In this document: positions 1 through 11,062 of the stretch, one piece after another
How the letters are laid out: each line of letters begins with the position of its first letter
Position numbering within the stretch: position 1 is the stretch's first letter
NCBI GenBank assembly: GCA_010093685.1
Contig: MU006223.1
Coordinates: 1,156,495-1,220,494, forward strand
Reading direction: 5' to 3'
From: Ophiobolus disseminans
Lineage: Eukaryota; Ascomycota; Dothideomycetes; Pleosporales; Phaeosphaeriaceae
Length of the DNA stretch: 64,000 nt
Notes under the pieces: generated by a model
What the model saw: only the letters and a program-made list of their open reading frames with translations
Database searches by the model: none
What the model was told of the DNA's origin: nothing
Translations under genes and position numbers: made by a program

Positions 1-420
1 CGCTTTTCGTGCACCATCACCTATTCTTCGTCACTCATAACGTACTAGAGGTGATCAACCTGTTTTCCGACCAGTTCAAGTCGTTGAGTTGATGCGATTC
101 TTGATGGATTGCTCTTGTGACCCGCGGCGATTTTCAACATGAGAATCAAGGCGTTCGTAGGCACCAGCGTTACGGGCTGAGGCGAGCACACTAGCCAAAT
201 ATATCGCAGCGTCTGACCGGTAAGACAGGGCACCAATCAAATCGTTGTGCGCACATGAGATCCAGCTGCGTCCTGCGCATTCCCATCCTTTTCTTATGTC
301 GGTGTGGGCCTCGAGGTTGTTAACAAGAAGCCATCCGCAATAAATACTACCGGACTCTTCGATGATTTAGGTGCTCATATCTGCGCTTACCATCTGATGC
401 ATTCTCATACACCTCTCCCG
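1..420. other. Intergenic, no gene seen
   Basis: No supportable coding region or RNA gene was seen in this left-edge stretch. It probably holds the upstream region of the zinc-finger gene that follows. Confidence 0.4.
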
Positions 421-3189
421 ATGCGTGCGATGCGTGTCACCGAACCAATAAGGCCGTTAGGAGACTGTGCAAGTTAGTTCAAGGGAGGTACGTTTGCCAT
501 GCAACGCTAATTTAATTGAGCAGACCCTAAACCCGCAAGCCATCTTCATGTACTTGAGGAGACTGTCAATGGCGAGTCCTTCCTCCGCGTGCGGTTACCT
601 CTTATTCTAACCCACTCTGAAGATGTGCCACTCTGGACAGCGAACCCATTTGCACTAGAGAGCAGTTTAGCGGAGCTAGACGACACCAGTGTTGCGATCG
701 TTGAGACATATCAACCAGTCGTCAAGCGACCAGCCCATCCAGAAGCCGCACCAAAGCCCAGACCGTCACCCATCTACAAGGATAAGCGAGTGGAGGAATA
801 CTGGGCCTTCTTGAAGACAGTGCCCGAAATCCAAACCGATCGACTACCATCTCTCAGTAGGTGTCCATCTTTGATGAGCGGAGTAAGCAGCCGCAATTCG
901 TCTACCAGATCTACAAGGTCATCAATCTGGGATCCGGCCGAGGATTGCAAAGTCGATATAGCTGGCGTTTGTCGCACCTCTGATTTCAACGATCTCTGTA
1001 TTCCAGAAACCAGTACTCACGCCCCTTTGGTACACGCTGCGGAGCAATCTGCGCTGAGATGCCCAGTGAAAGTTTGCTCAAAGAGATTCACCAGGCCTGC
1101 CGACAGGAAGCGACACGTGTTCAGGCACTTCACCGGAGTTCTTCGTTGTGGGTTCTGTACCACTACTGAAGTGTCGTTCTCACAATCTTCTGATCGAGTT
1201 GGCCTTTTCCTGGCTCATCTCGTTAAGAAACACGGTGCTAGTGGGCAGCCCTTAAATGCGGGCGCAAAGGTTGGAAAACTTAACAAGGACCTTACCGCAC
1301 ATAGTAAGAGCAATCGCAGACCTAGCTTCGAAGGACCAGTCGCGACGTGTTCGGTGTGTACTGAGCCTTTCGGTGCGCAAGGCTACTACGAGCACCTACG
1401 CGGCTGCATATTTCGCGAAATCACGAGGAACGAGGAAACGCATATTGAGACTGATAGTCATGAGACTGATCACGAGAACTTCGGTGATACTCTTGACCCA
1501 CTTACAGAAACAACCCATCAATCCAATGCGTCATTCCAAGCAGGAGGGTCTCACGATGCATTCGAGTATACATCGTACCTCTCACTACCGGGACCTTCCA
1601 CTGAAACCCCCGAGACCGAGTATGAGGACATGGCTGAGCTCACTGCATCCTCCCGTTGCTTGTCACTCACTTCATCTAAAGCGGTCGGGTCGTCCGAAGA
1701 AGAGACGGACTGGACGGAAGAACAAACGTCACGTGAAAGCTCTCCAGGGATTTCACAGCTTCCAAGAAGACTGTCACCCGCTAAGAGAAGGGTCGTTGAG
1801 ACTATCATGCAAGAGTTTCAGCGACTGTTTAGTCAGGGCTTGCGGTCTCACACCACTAGCGGGGATGCCTCCAGCTCTTCCAACGGTGGCTGCAGTGGCT
1901 GGTCAAGTAACGCCTCCATCTACTCCACGTCTTCATTTGCCTCGAGAAAACGTAGCCTGAGTGGTGGTGGTTCTACTCCCCCGAATGAGGATGGAGACTC
2001 AAACAAGCGCAGGCGACCATTCAGTAAAGCCGACGGGAAGAAGTCCGTGGTTGACCTCCGTTTCGCTTGCCCTTTTCACAAGCGCAATCCCGGAAGACAT
2101 CAGACCTTTACCTCGTGTCGTGATCCAGGCTTCACTACTGTCGCAAGATTGAAGTATGTACCACTTCCACTACTATGAATGAAACCCGAGTTAACTGGAT
2201 GTAGAGAACATCTATACCGCCGTCACCTCCTTCCTCCACAATGTCATCGCTGCTGCACAACCTTCACCAACGATGTTACCCTTCGAGAGCATCAGCGTGA
2301 CCCACGAGGATGTGATGTTCGGGAGCAAGTGCCGCTAGAAGGTTTTGACAAGGAGCAAGAGCGTCGACTCAAGAGCAAGAAGAAATCTCAAGTTCATCAG
2401 ACAGAGGAGGAGAAGTGGAAGGGTGTATATCGTATCCTGTTCCCGGATGATGGAGAAGCAGATATCCCAACCCCGTACATTGAGTATCAGCCTTGTACTG
2501 GACAAACAGGCGAGCCTTCCAACGTTGTTCGCTTCCAGGAATTTTCGCGGCTCGAACTACCGCGTCTTGTCCGCCGTACTCTAGAAGCCGTGATCGAACA
2601 AGAAGCACAGCCATTAGAGGACAAGATGAAAGAGCGGCTAGTGGACATTGTGAAAGAGTGCCAAAGTCAGCTTCTCTCGATGTTCCAGACTATGAGTGGG
2701 ACAAGGACTGGAATGATGGATTCATTGGACAGCGTCGCGCCAGTCGAGCCATCAATGACTCTCTCAACTGCTGGAGTTTCGACACAAACAACATACAGTG
2801 GCGCATGCAATGCGTTCCAAGACTTCGATTCTATGCCAACATCAGGAATTGTCGCCTTCCGAACTACACAGCCATCCGAGTTTCAGATGACAGTCACTGC
2901 ACCAAAGCTTCCAGCATCGTCCAACTCCTCTGATTCTGGCTACGATTCAACGTGGCCCCCAACGCAGGCCGCAGAAACCGGTGCCAATGCTGGTGATATA
3001 GACTTTCCTTTCCCCACAAACCCCGCCCATCACGGCTACGTCGACCTGAGTGGATATTTTGGTCTCTACGAGAATCGCACGGATTCTAGCTTGGAATTTT
3101 CAAACTCGATGATAAGTGCGGATCTATGCAAATGGTCTTTTGACGAGCAAATGCCGAATTCGGAGGATGCTGGAAATTGGCCCTTGTAG
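421..3189 (+). CDS. C2H2 zinc-finger protein, three-exon model
   Basis: Proposed exons are 421..472, 524..2153 and 2205..3189, giving 888 aa. Two 51-nt introns join the reading frames: 473..523 (GTTAGT ... CTAAT ... CAG) and 2154..2204 (GTATGT ... TTAAC ... TAG). The second intron contains the only in-frame stop of the long frame. A C-x4-C-x12-H-x3-H finger is encoded near 1059-1130, and further Cys/His pairs follow near 1140-1240 and 1345-1410. The second splice rebuilds a conserved block that starts FACPFHKRNPGRHQ, runs on to RLKEHLYRRH, and ends in a CxxC ... H ... C pattern. That block is common in large ascomycete zinc-finger proteins of unknown role. The middle is Ser/Thr-rich with a basic patch (NKRRRPFSK). 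The protein is probably nuclear, and its DNA or RNA target is unknown. The 5' exon and start are tentative, because no ATG lies in frame for about the first 90 codons of the long exon. Confidence 0.72.
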
Positions 3190-3936
3190 ACTTCTCATAC
3201 ACTTTGTCTTGCAGTCATACCGCATCTCGATCAAGACGAAAAGCATTTGGCTCTACGTGCTTGCCACCTCGTCGCCCAAGATTGGAGCACTTCATCAGTA
3301 GATGGGTCTACGTCTACCGGATGAAGCTGTCATTAGAATTGATGACACCACAACCCCCGGAATCGCGTGTCTTTCCTGTCCGTACTGAAGCTACACTTTA
3401 CTGTTGTGTTCATGCTTTTTATCGGTCAGCTAGCAAAACTCGGCATTTACTCAGCCACACAAGCTCCGTAATCACATATAGGCTGTACGGCTGCTAGATC
3501 GGATGACACCATAGACGAACGCGTACGCCCTGATTGAGACCGTCGTACGCTCCCAGTCAATGCACAATCTCTTCGTGCCCACAGAATAAATTTCTGGTGA
3601 AGCTTTCAGAGCAGTGACTATCGTAAGAAAATATGTACATTTCACATTTCACAACCCACGACTTATGCATGAAGCTAAGCTTCCAAGCGCCTGACACCGC
3701 CCGAAGCCAAGTTGCAGCCTTCGGTAATCTAGGCGATAAGATCAGCCCCAGCGCTTCTCGAAACAGTCTAGCAATGCCTGTATTACCCTATCAAATAAAT
3801 CCAGCTGACTGCTCACCGTGCCCCCGCGAATGTGCAGGTTAAAGAGCGGCGGACACCCGCCGTTTCCTGCCTGTCGTCCCAACTTACTTCAGTCTACACA
3901 CCGACATTTTCAGAAATCGCCGTACAACCTGCAAAC
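3190..3936. other. Intergenic, no gene seen
   Basis: Only short unconvincing reading frames are present. The stretch holds the 3' region of the zinc-finger gene and the promoter and 5' UTR of the small protein that follows. Confidence 0.4.
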
Positions 3937-4188
3937 ATGAACAACCCCAACGCGAACACCGGTAACAAGGATTACGGCGACAAGGCTTTCGACGCTGCCG
4001 CAAAGAAGTTTGGTGGCGCGCATGGTCAAAAGATTGCGGGTAATCGCGCCATGAGCGAGAAGATCGTATGTCACTCATCCAAAGGTTCGCGCGACACATA
4101 GCTAACAATTTACCACTAGACCGACGGCCTCCGCAAAGTCTACGAGAAAGCCACCGGCAAGAAGGTCAACCCCAAATACTCCAACTAA
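3937..4188 (+). CDS. Small conserved fungal protein, 65 aa
   Basis: Exons are 3937..4065 and 4120..4188. The 54-nt intron has GTATGT, a GCTAAC branch site and TAG. The product is a 65-aa hydrophilic protein beginning MNNPNANTGNKDYGDKAFD and ending in a lysine-rich KATGKKVNPKYSN segment. The layout (an NKDYGDKA-type start, a central Gly-rich KKFGG, then EKITDGLRKVYEKATGKK) resembles small soluble proteins found widely in ascomycetes, whose function I do not know. It has no signal peptide or membrane segment. The exact in-phase splice and the typical branch site make the gene model strong even though the role is unknown. Confidence 0.8.
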
Positions 4189-4588
4189 GAGACGACGCCC
4201 ACCGTTCGACATGACACGAACCATTACAAACATGGCGATATGTGCGCAGTAGTGTTGGAGAACGCGATGGTGGTGTTTATAGTACATGGACGAGGATACG
4301 TACATAATGGTCGCGGTCGCTGCGTTTGGAAGCCGAGACGAGATGAAATGATACCCCCTTTTACATCGGTCACTTGACCGATGTGCTAACACTTTGTTCC
4401 TCCCTTGCTGTGTGTTGCTTGTAATTGAAAATGCTGGCCATGATCTAGTCCTCAGTAAAAGTCATGCGTGGTCACCAGTCAAGGTGCAAGTACATCACAG
4501 CCTCGGTCGGCGACATGATATGAGAAACACTGAGGCAACTCTCGGTTGCCGGTTACTAGTGCCCTGCGACCAGGAGTGGCGTTGGTGT
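4189..4588. other. Convergent 3' intergenic region, no gene seen
   Basis: This lies between the 3' ends of the small protein (plus) and the HET gene (minus). No coding region is supported. It should hold both transcription end sites. Confidence 0.4.
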
Positions 4589-6361
4589 TCACAAGAGAGT
4601 GTACTCCCTCAAGCCACGGTCTTCGAAGCTTCTCCACGAAGTTCCAGGAGCAGCTCCAGCAAAGAAATCATGTCCTATTTCATGTCCAGCGACATGCGCA
4701 ATGTTGATGACGATATGGCCTCCCGGGATCTTACGGAGAATGTAGGGGATATTGAGGCCATATAACCCAACGATCGAATCGCCCGGGCGAATGCCGTTGA
4801 ATAGATCTGGATGGTACGCAAGACCTACTTGCCCCTCCTCGGTAATGAACACAGTCCGACGAAGTGCTGGGCGTGACACTGGGTACCAGCCCATCGCAAG
4901 CGCTTCGTCGTGGTTGGTCGCACTACTTATGGGCCGTGAGATGGCGGCTTTGCCTTGTACTTCTTCCATGGTGGGCAAATCGACCAAGGTCCTACCGAGC
5001 ATAGTACGAAACAGGAGGTCTGGTTTAATTTGTCGTGGTTTCGCGTATGTTGTATAGAAATAATATAACGTTCTGGCTGATAACCACAGGTTTTTCGCAC
5101 TAGAGGGAGGTAGCGGCATGTATTCAGCAGAGGTAGCTATGATGTCGCCCAGGTGTAGTCCAGCCGTATACAAAATGCTGAAGTTGCTCGAGAAGGCTGC
5201 GACTGGGGCAAGCCTGTTCGGCTCATCCAGGAGATCCAGAAGTCTGACAATGTTGGGACCGAGGTCTTGTGGCAAATGATATGTTTCCAAGTCATAGTCC
5301 GTGGCCAGTCGCATGCTGAAGTCAGGAACCCAAGAGGGTAGATATTGGACATTAATTGCAGCATCAATGTCACTTGGTTGTAAGCCGTGCAAAGGCCAAT
5401 TGCAGTAGGGATACGTGTAGCTTTCTAGGATCATCTTGGCCATGAACTCGGAGAAAACTTGCTGCACAGGTTTAGTGTAATCAGCAATTATTGGTTCGGT
5501 TTTGCGGAGGTTGGTGTTCGACGAGACGCCTAGTAAACCAAAGATCATATCTCGTGGGTCTGTGGAGAAGAGAGACCTCGTGTTGAACGCGTTTGTGAAC
5601 AAGCTATAGTGGTTTCTCATGGTCCTTAGTTCTGGTAGGTATAAGTTGTGATACAGGCTGCCAAAAGTAGTCAATCTGCCGTCTGGACTCGAAGGCCAAG
5701 CCCCAAGACCGTACTCCTTCGTCTGTAGATTACGGACACGTTGGAAATAGCTGACAAGATGCGACCACAAGACTGTTCGTGGCCCAAGGTGCATGATGGG
5801 CTCGTTCTTCGCTAACGCCATCTCTTGTATCACCCACACCCGTGTAAACCACGGACGCTGACACAATCTTCGGAGGCCGTGAATCAGTGTGGTCCTGTCT
5901 CCCAACGAAGCGGGGATATGGTCCAATTCCACCCACGCTAAAGCGTCCTGTTGCTGCTGATCGGCCAGAGGGCCCAGCCATATGAGCACTTCACGGGCCG
6001 AGCTGTAGATATCGCGCATGATCTGGACTTGGTGGCCACGTTCCTCGGTATCTTCTTGGTTAATGGATATGGCATCGACCCATAGAGTGCGAGATACATG
6101 AAGACGACGGAAGTGTCGGAGCGCAACGTCGAGGTTCGCTGTGATTATTGTTTCGTAGCCATCGACATATGCCGGCTGGTAGCAGAGATGTGTGCCCCAT
6201 ACATAAGACAGGGCTTCATAGTCTAGGTACTCTGGCAGTGCGACGGTACGAAGTCGCAGATTGAGTGTGTCGTCGTAGGCGCCGGGATCTAGCTCTATGA
6301 CCCGAGTCTGACCATGTTGTGACACGATGGGGGAGTAGGGCGAAGCCGGGCGCGCCATCAT
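4589..6361 (-). CDS. HET-domain (heterokaryon incompatibility) protein
   Basis: An uninterrupted 590-aa frame starts at tandem ATG codons (6361). The N-terminal HET domain is clear: YEALSYVWG at residues 48-56, a NLDVALRHFR segment at about 76-85, LWVDAISINQED at 93-104, then the MRDIYSSAREVLIWLG block to about 130. HET proteins act in the cytoplasm in non-self recognition and cell death after fusion of unlike hyphae. Many family members are orphan copies of unknown allelic specificity. The C-terminal 400 residues show no second domain that I recognise (no NACHT, WD40 or ankyrin pattern). No introns are needed. The upstream gene is divergent, with 226 bp between the two start codons. Confidence 0.9.
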   Translation of the reverse strand: MMARPASPYSPIVSQHGQTRVIELDPGAYDDTLNLRLRTVALPEYLDYEALSYVWGTHLCYQPAYVDGYETIITANLDVALRHFRRLHVSRTLWVDAISINQEDTEERGHQVQIMRDIYSSAREVLIWLGPLADQQQQDALAWVELDHIPASLGDRTTLIHGLRRLCQRPWFTRVWVIQEMALAKNEPIMHLGPRTVLWSHLVSYFQRVRNLQTKEYGLGAWPSSPDGRLTTFGSLYHNLYLPELRTMRNHYSLFTNAFNTRSLFSTDPRDMIFGLLGVSSNTNLRKTEPIIADYTKPVQQVFSEFMAKMILESYTYPYCNWPLHGLQPSDIDAAINVQYLPSWVPDFSMRLATDYDLETYHLPQDLGPNIVRLLDLLDEPNRLAPVAAFSSNFSILYTAGLHLGDIIATSAEYMPLPPSSAKNLWLSARTLYYFYTTYAKPRQIKPDLLFRTMLGRTLVDLPTMEEVQGKAAISRPISSATNHDEALAMGWYPVSRPALRRTVFITEEGQVGLAYHPDLFNGIRPGDSIVGLYGLNIPYILRKIPGGHIVINIAHVAGHEIGHDFFAGAAPGTSWRSFEDRGLREYTLL

Positions 6362-6510
6362 GTCACACGTTTGCCTGAAAGCCGTTGCTTGAGCGCGGGG
6401 TGGGGGTGGCGACTAGCGCGTGTACGACGCTCAGGCCCCGCAGTCAATTGTCCATCAAAGCCAGCAGATGTCAGCCCCCGACTCCACCACGCCCTATCAT
6501 CGGCAAAGAC

Positions 6511-6520
6511 ATATATATAC
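6511..6520 (+). promoter_or_regulatory. TATA-like box upstream of the aldolase/adducin-like gene
   Basis: An alternating AT run (ATATATATAC) lies 68-77 bp before the ATG at 6588. The assignment is by position and composition only. Confidence 0.4.
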
Positions 6521-6587
6521 CTTGATCATCTGAACTCACCCCATCTCACTCACCTGCAGCTAGACTCTCCCCTCCCCGACCGCATCA

Positions 6588-7537
6588 ATGGCACCCTCAG
6601 CCGTCTCTGTCGAGGCCGCGTCCGCGCCGCCGTCGAAGCAACTCATCCCGCGAGGCGAGGACCAGACCAAGGAGAAGACGCCGTTGCAGGCCATCTCCCA
6701 AGGCGTCTGTCTACCCGGCATCCCTCTCTTCTCTTCATATGACAAGCACCGGGCATGGATGCTCTCGCACATGGCGGGAGCCTTCCGCGTGTTTGCGCGC
6801 AAAGGCTTCACCGAGGGCATGAGCGGCCATATCTCTGTCCGCGATCCTGAGTTTCCTCATCAATTTTGGACAAATCCTCTTTCAAAGTTTTGGGGTTTGT
6901 TGACGCCGGCGGATATGGTGCTCGTTGACTATGAAGGCAAGGTTGTGGGTGGGAATACTTCCAGGCCAGCAAACGCGGCCGGCTTCCTGATCCATTCGGC
7001 GATACACAAGGCACGTCCCGACGTGACAGCTGCGTGTCATTGCCACGGCAAGGCAGGCAAGGCGTGGAGCACGTTTGCGCGCAAGCTCGAGATGATCAAC
7101 CAGGACGTGACGTACTTTTATGGCGACGCCCAGGCCGTCTACCACGAGTTTGGGGGCATCGTCTTCAGCGAGGAGGAAGGCGCACGCCTGGCTGCTGCCC
7201 TGGGGCCAAAGGGCAAGGGCCTGATCCTGCGGAATCACGGGTTGCTGGTAAGTAATGTCGTGCGTACGCCTGCCCTAGACGCTACTCTAACACGCTGCAG
7301 ACCGTGGGCAACACCGTCGACGAAGCCGCCTACCTGTACACGCTCATGGAACGCTCCTGCGAGATCCAGCTCATGGTCGAGGCCGCAGCTGCCAATGGCA
7401 TACCCAAGGTGTTCGTAGACGATGCAGCTGCCGAGTATACCTTCCGCATGGCGAGTGACGCGGAGAGTTTATATTGGGAATTCCAGCCCGATCTCGAGTA
7501 CGAGCGCGAGATGAGCAATGGCATCTTGGAGCTTTGA
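6588..7537 (+). CDS. Class II aldolase/adducin-domain protein
   Basis: Exons are 6588..7247 and 7301..7537 (53-nt intron, GTAAGT ... GCAG), giving 298 aa. The fold is recognised by the N-terminal HMAGAFRVFARKGFTEGMSGHISVRD type segment, the metal-binding CHCHG and the later RNHGLL, whose histidines are the expected divalent-metal ligands. The splice restores RNHGLL-TVGNTVDEAAYLY, the usual continuation in the family. Bacterial members include fuculose-phosphate aldolase and the metal-binding fold is shared with adducin heads. Fungal copies of about 300 aa are mostly unassigned, so a specific substrate cannot be claimed. It lacks the long tail of animal adducin. No signal peptide is visible, so it is probably cytosolic. 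Confidence 0.9.
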
Positions 7538-7803
7538 GTCTAGCCAGCCTACTCAATCGCAAATCTAAAACGGTACTTGCTGTTAATGCGACATCTGTTG
7601 TTTGCTCGTCACTGCCTACTCAAGAGGCATGTCTACGCTATATTTCGTCTGGGCTCCGACGCTTCTCTCTCCAACACAACATTACCACTTCACCACATCC
7701 ACTTACACAGAATACGTTTACGCATAACACAACTTGCACACAACACACTTACGCATAACATACAATTACATCCGACCACATACGCTCTCTACCTTGCACG
7801 ACC

Positions 7804-8422
7804 ATGTCGACCAAGTCTTCCCGTGGTTACGCGCACCTCGAGATCTCCCAGACAAGCAGGATCAAGTGTGGCCCCTTTCCCTGCGGCGTCGTCGGCAAAG
7901 AAGCGAAGCCTTGCCGTCGTTCACAAGAGCAACGCCGTCCACAAATTGCGGAACCAGCCAACAATACTTCTGCTGAGCCTGAGGAGAAGTCTTAGCATGC
8001 TAAGTGACCCTACCGACGTCTTCACATCTCCACGGCAACGAGAGTCACGCGAGAACAAACTACCGGCAGACCTTGCAAAACAGAGGAACGCCGATGCTAA
8101 CTATGCCACAGGCATGGCATAGAAGCCCTCCCACGACCCATCGTACCTCGGCATAGACGGGAAGATCAAGAACCGCCGCGTCATGAAAGCTCTTCGTCGG
8201 AGTCTCGTTACACCCGGAAAGGCTTGTCGCAATAAACCCAAAAAAGCCATGAAGGCTGCCAACGCTGAGACTCGAAAGCTGGGCGGGCGGGCAGTTTGGA
8301 ACCCGGACAACACTTGTATCATGACATGCACATGTCCCGGCTGTAAAAAGTTCCTCCGCTTGTCAGACTCAAATCGTCCTCCAGATCAGGACAATAGCCG
8401 GTGCCGCAGCCTTGGGCCATGA
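7804..8422 (+). CDS. Doubtful small basic protein, possible two-exon gene
   Basis: An ATG in good context (ACCATGTCG) at 7804 opens 63 codons beginning MSTKSSRGYAHLEI. Downstream, an open frame from 8123 to 8422 encodes a Lys/Arg-rich segment with a CTCPGCKKF cysteine pair. A strong branch-like GCTAACTATG followed by CAG and TAG acceptors lies at 8095-8122, just before the second frame. No convincing donor joins the two. It may be a real short orphan gene, a decayed gene or chance. I recognise no family. Confidence 0.25.
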
Positions 8423-9813
8423 TGGATTGATGCATGTGCGGCTACTTATTGCGTTTGTTGATAGTCATTGTTGTTCCCAACAGCTTACGGTATCCGCTTG
8501 TACACGTAATGCGACTCATTCTTGTTCCATGATGTCTCTATCTTATTGAGATGCTTATGATTCTGATCCGGACATAGCAACGATGTAGGCAATCTATATT
8601 TTTCAAGCGAACACTTTCCACCAATGTGATGCGTAGAACCACAGAAGCATACAGAATGGATCTCGTTGATCTAATACGAACAAGGCTGAACGTGTCGTAT
8701 CTAGATATTGCCTCCACGGCGAACTTTCGATCGTTCTCGACTTCCCCGTCCTGCGCTTGGCCTGCCATCATGCAGGCCAAAGATCCAGACTTCGACGGTT
8801 GCTTGGCCACCAAGAGATGGTGTTCACGCTGCCCAGGAACCCCAAGCCCCGGTTCTGATATCAAAACATCATCACCCGAAAATCGGTCCATCTTGTTACA
8901 ATGTCGGTCTTTCAACGGTCATCCCAGTTGCCACGAGCTGGCGATTTCCGGACTGCGCGATCCACTCCTATGCCCATCGTGACTTATTTAGTGCACTGCC
9001 ACGTTCTACGGACCTTGGTGTTCTTGGAACACATATAGTTCACCTCGGCATGGCCGGTAGTATCACTGAAAGTGTAGGGCCGTCGGAGGAGTTGTGTGCT
9101 CACATTGTGAGATCGGATCAGGGCTGCAATAGATTCGGCATCAGCTGCGGCAGACGTTGCAGGACCTGCTTCTGAATAGCCTCGCAGATCCCTGCGCATA
9201 CAAATCTTATTTGAATGACGCGCATGCAGTGCGCATGCGTTCAGCAAAGAGCACGCAACACAGCCCTCACAACGGCGAGCCAAGGCGATGCGGCGGTTCT
9301 CGTGGTCGGGTTCCCGCAGCGGCCCGACTCCACGCTCCATGTCATTCCGTTTGTTACTGCAAAGCATGACCATTTTAACTGACTCACAAGGTCGAGGCTT
9401 GCTCCAACTGCCAAGATATACATCGGTGAAACAGGTCGAACCAATAAGCCACTGTAGCCGTTTCCTGCCAAGATCGGCGCATCGAATAGGACGCATGCGC
9501 AGTCGATCCCGCTCCCTCTCCTTTACATCTTGGCACGACACCGGCATCAACGTCGCACTTACACCACGCTCAAGACTATTTACTAAACCAAGGACGAACC
9601 CTACCGCTTCCAAGCAGCTAACTTGCGCGTACAATGTGGCTGCATGATGCATGCGAGGCCGACAGGTTCCTTGGCGACACTGCCCTACTTCACAGCAGCT
9701 AGGGTGAAGGGGTAACATGTGCTTGGCGCCTTGTGCGGGTTTGTCGACAATGTGAAGGCACAGGCCGTTTGGGGAGGTCGTTTCCCACAGTGTTGGGACC
9801 TCGTAGACCCTAG

Positions 9814-9820
9814 TATAAAG
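9814..9820 (+). promoter_or_regulatory. TATA box of the carbonic anhydrase gene
   Basis: TATAAAG lies 74-80 bp upstream of the ATG at 9894, a usual position for a fungal TATA element. Confidence 0.55.
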
Positions 9821-9893
9821 TACCTCTCTGCCCCAATCACTTACTCGACCTACACTCAGCTACCTCAACAATTCTCCTAGCAACACATTCATA

Positions 9894-10724
9894 ATGTTCT
9901 TCCGACCTTTCATCGTCGCTGCCGCTGCTTTGGTGTTTTCCACCTCTGCATGCCCAGAGCACAAATACACCTCTGGACCGAGACTACAGGGCCGTCAGAC
10001 TATCACTGATCCTGGGGCCAACAGCACACAGAACGACTGGGCGTACGAGGCGTCGTACAATTGGCATCGAGTTTCCAGCGAGTATTATCGCTGCCAGAAC
10101 GGAACCCAGCAATCGCCAATCGCTCTATCTCTTGGTAATGGCCTTGCGCTCAACCACGTTCCCAAGTTCAACTACAACGGAAGCATAGCTGGTGACTTCT
10201 ACAATTGGGGTTACGGACCGGCTTTCACTGTGAAACACGATGGTAACTGGACTTCGCACCCAAGCTTCACCTACGACGACATGACCGTATACCTGAAAGG
10301 ATGGCATGTCCACGCGCCAGCCGATCACTCAGTCGGAGGCGATCGCAGCAAAGCCGAGCTCCATCTCGTCCATGTCGATGCGTCCGGCCACGAAGCCGCC
10401 GTCATGGCCATTCGTCTCGACCCCGGTAACTTCGACAGCGCCTTCATCACTCAGCTCCCGGCGATGATCGGCTTCAACGACATGGGCACCATCCACCCCA
10501 TCAATATCGATTTCACTGCAGCGCTTGAATCGGTCCAGCACTTCAACGAATTCTGGACGTACCAGGGCTCTCTCACATCCCCGCCGTGTCACGAGGGTAT
10601 TCGCTGGTTCGTGGCCAGACAGATCATGTTTACTGGTGTTGAGCAGATGCAACAAATTCTCGGCGCAAGCACGTATAGCGCACGTGCGGAGCAAGAGGTC
10701 TGGCAGCATCGTATCAACGAGTAG
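9894..10724 (+). CDS. Secreted alpha-carbonic anhydrase
   Basis: A single exon of 276 aa. An N-terminal signal peptide (about residues 1-19, hydrophobic, ending STSA) directs secretion. The alpha-class active site is present: GWHVH gives zinc ligands His138 and His140, and ELHLVH gives His157. QQSPIAL (72-78) and YQGSLTSPPCHEG are family signatures. Cys67 and the Cys in SPPCHEG could form the usual disulfide. Several N-x-S/T sites suggest glycosylation. It interconverts CO2 and bicarbonate outside the cell, so extracellular pH and CO2 supply are likely roles. Alpha-class enzymes are less common in fungi than beta-class ones. Confidence 0.95.
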   Translation: MFFRPFIVAAAALVFSTSACPEHKYTSGPRLQGRQTITDPGANSTQNDWAYEASYNWHRVSSEYYRCQNGTQQSPIALSLGNGLALNHVPKFNYNGSIAGDFYNWGYGPAFTVKHDGNWTSHPSFTYDDMTVYLKGWHVHAPADHSVGGDRSKAELHLVHVDASGHEAAVMAIRLDPGNFDSAFITQLPAMIGFNDMGTIHPINIDFTAALESVQHFNEFWTYQGSLTSPPCHEGIRWFVARQIMFTGVEQMQQILGASTYSARAEQEVWQHRINE

Positions 10725-11062
10725 TGGAGAAGGACTCGAATACATGACATCTCAGTCCCGAACCGAGATGTTGGCGTTGGACCCGTGGACGTCACCTGGT
10801 GGGACTTTGACCCTGGTGGGACTTAGACTTAACTTCATCTACATAATTTTGCAATAAAAAAGGCACTCTAGGAGTGAATTCAACAATAGTCCCCTCATGT
10901 GCGATGTTCGCGAAGATTATGCCGCAATGTTCTGTTCAATTCAGTCCAGCTGCGCTTCTATTGGTGATTACGTCATTAGCTCGAACCTGCCACTATTGCT
11001 CTATCCGAAAGTTCGACCTAGAACTAATACATCACTCGACTCGTTCGTAACTTCTTCTCATC
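10725..11062. other. Intergenic, with polyadenylation-like signal
   Basis: AATAAA at 10853-10858 lies about 130 bp after the carbonic anhydrase stop and could guide 3' end formation. The rest is the promoter of the SDR gene. No coding region was seen. Confidence 0.45.

Larger units (their letters stand above)
7538..9893. other. Long stretch without a firm gene
   Basis: Apart from a doubtful small gene listed separately (7804-8422), only overlapping frames without recognisable domains occur on both strands. A 244-codon minus-strand frame (8984-9718) is rich in Cys and Arg and looks like chance. The right end is the promoter of the carbonic anhydrase. Confidence 0.4.

Noticed and set aside
1256..1960. 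234-codon frame inside the zinc-finger gene
   Set aside because: A shadow of the main frame, with no motif.
8984..9718. 244-codon minus-strand open frame overlapping the carbonic anhydrase upstream region
   Set aside because: No domain, odd Cys/Arg composition, covers the promoter of a clear gene, and no splice pattern. Judged a chance frame.
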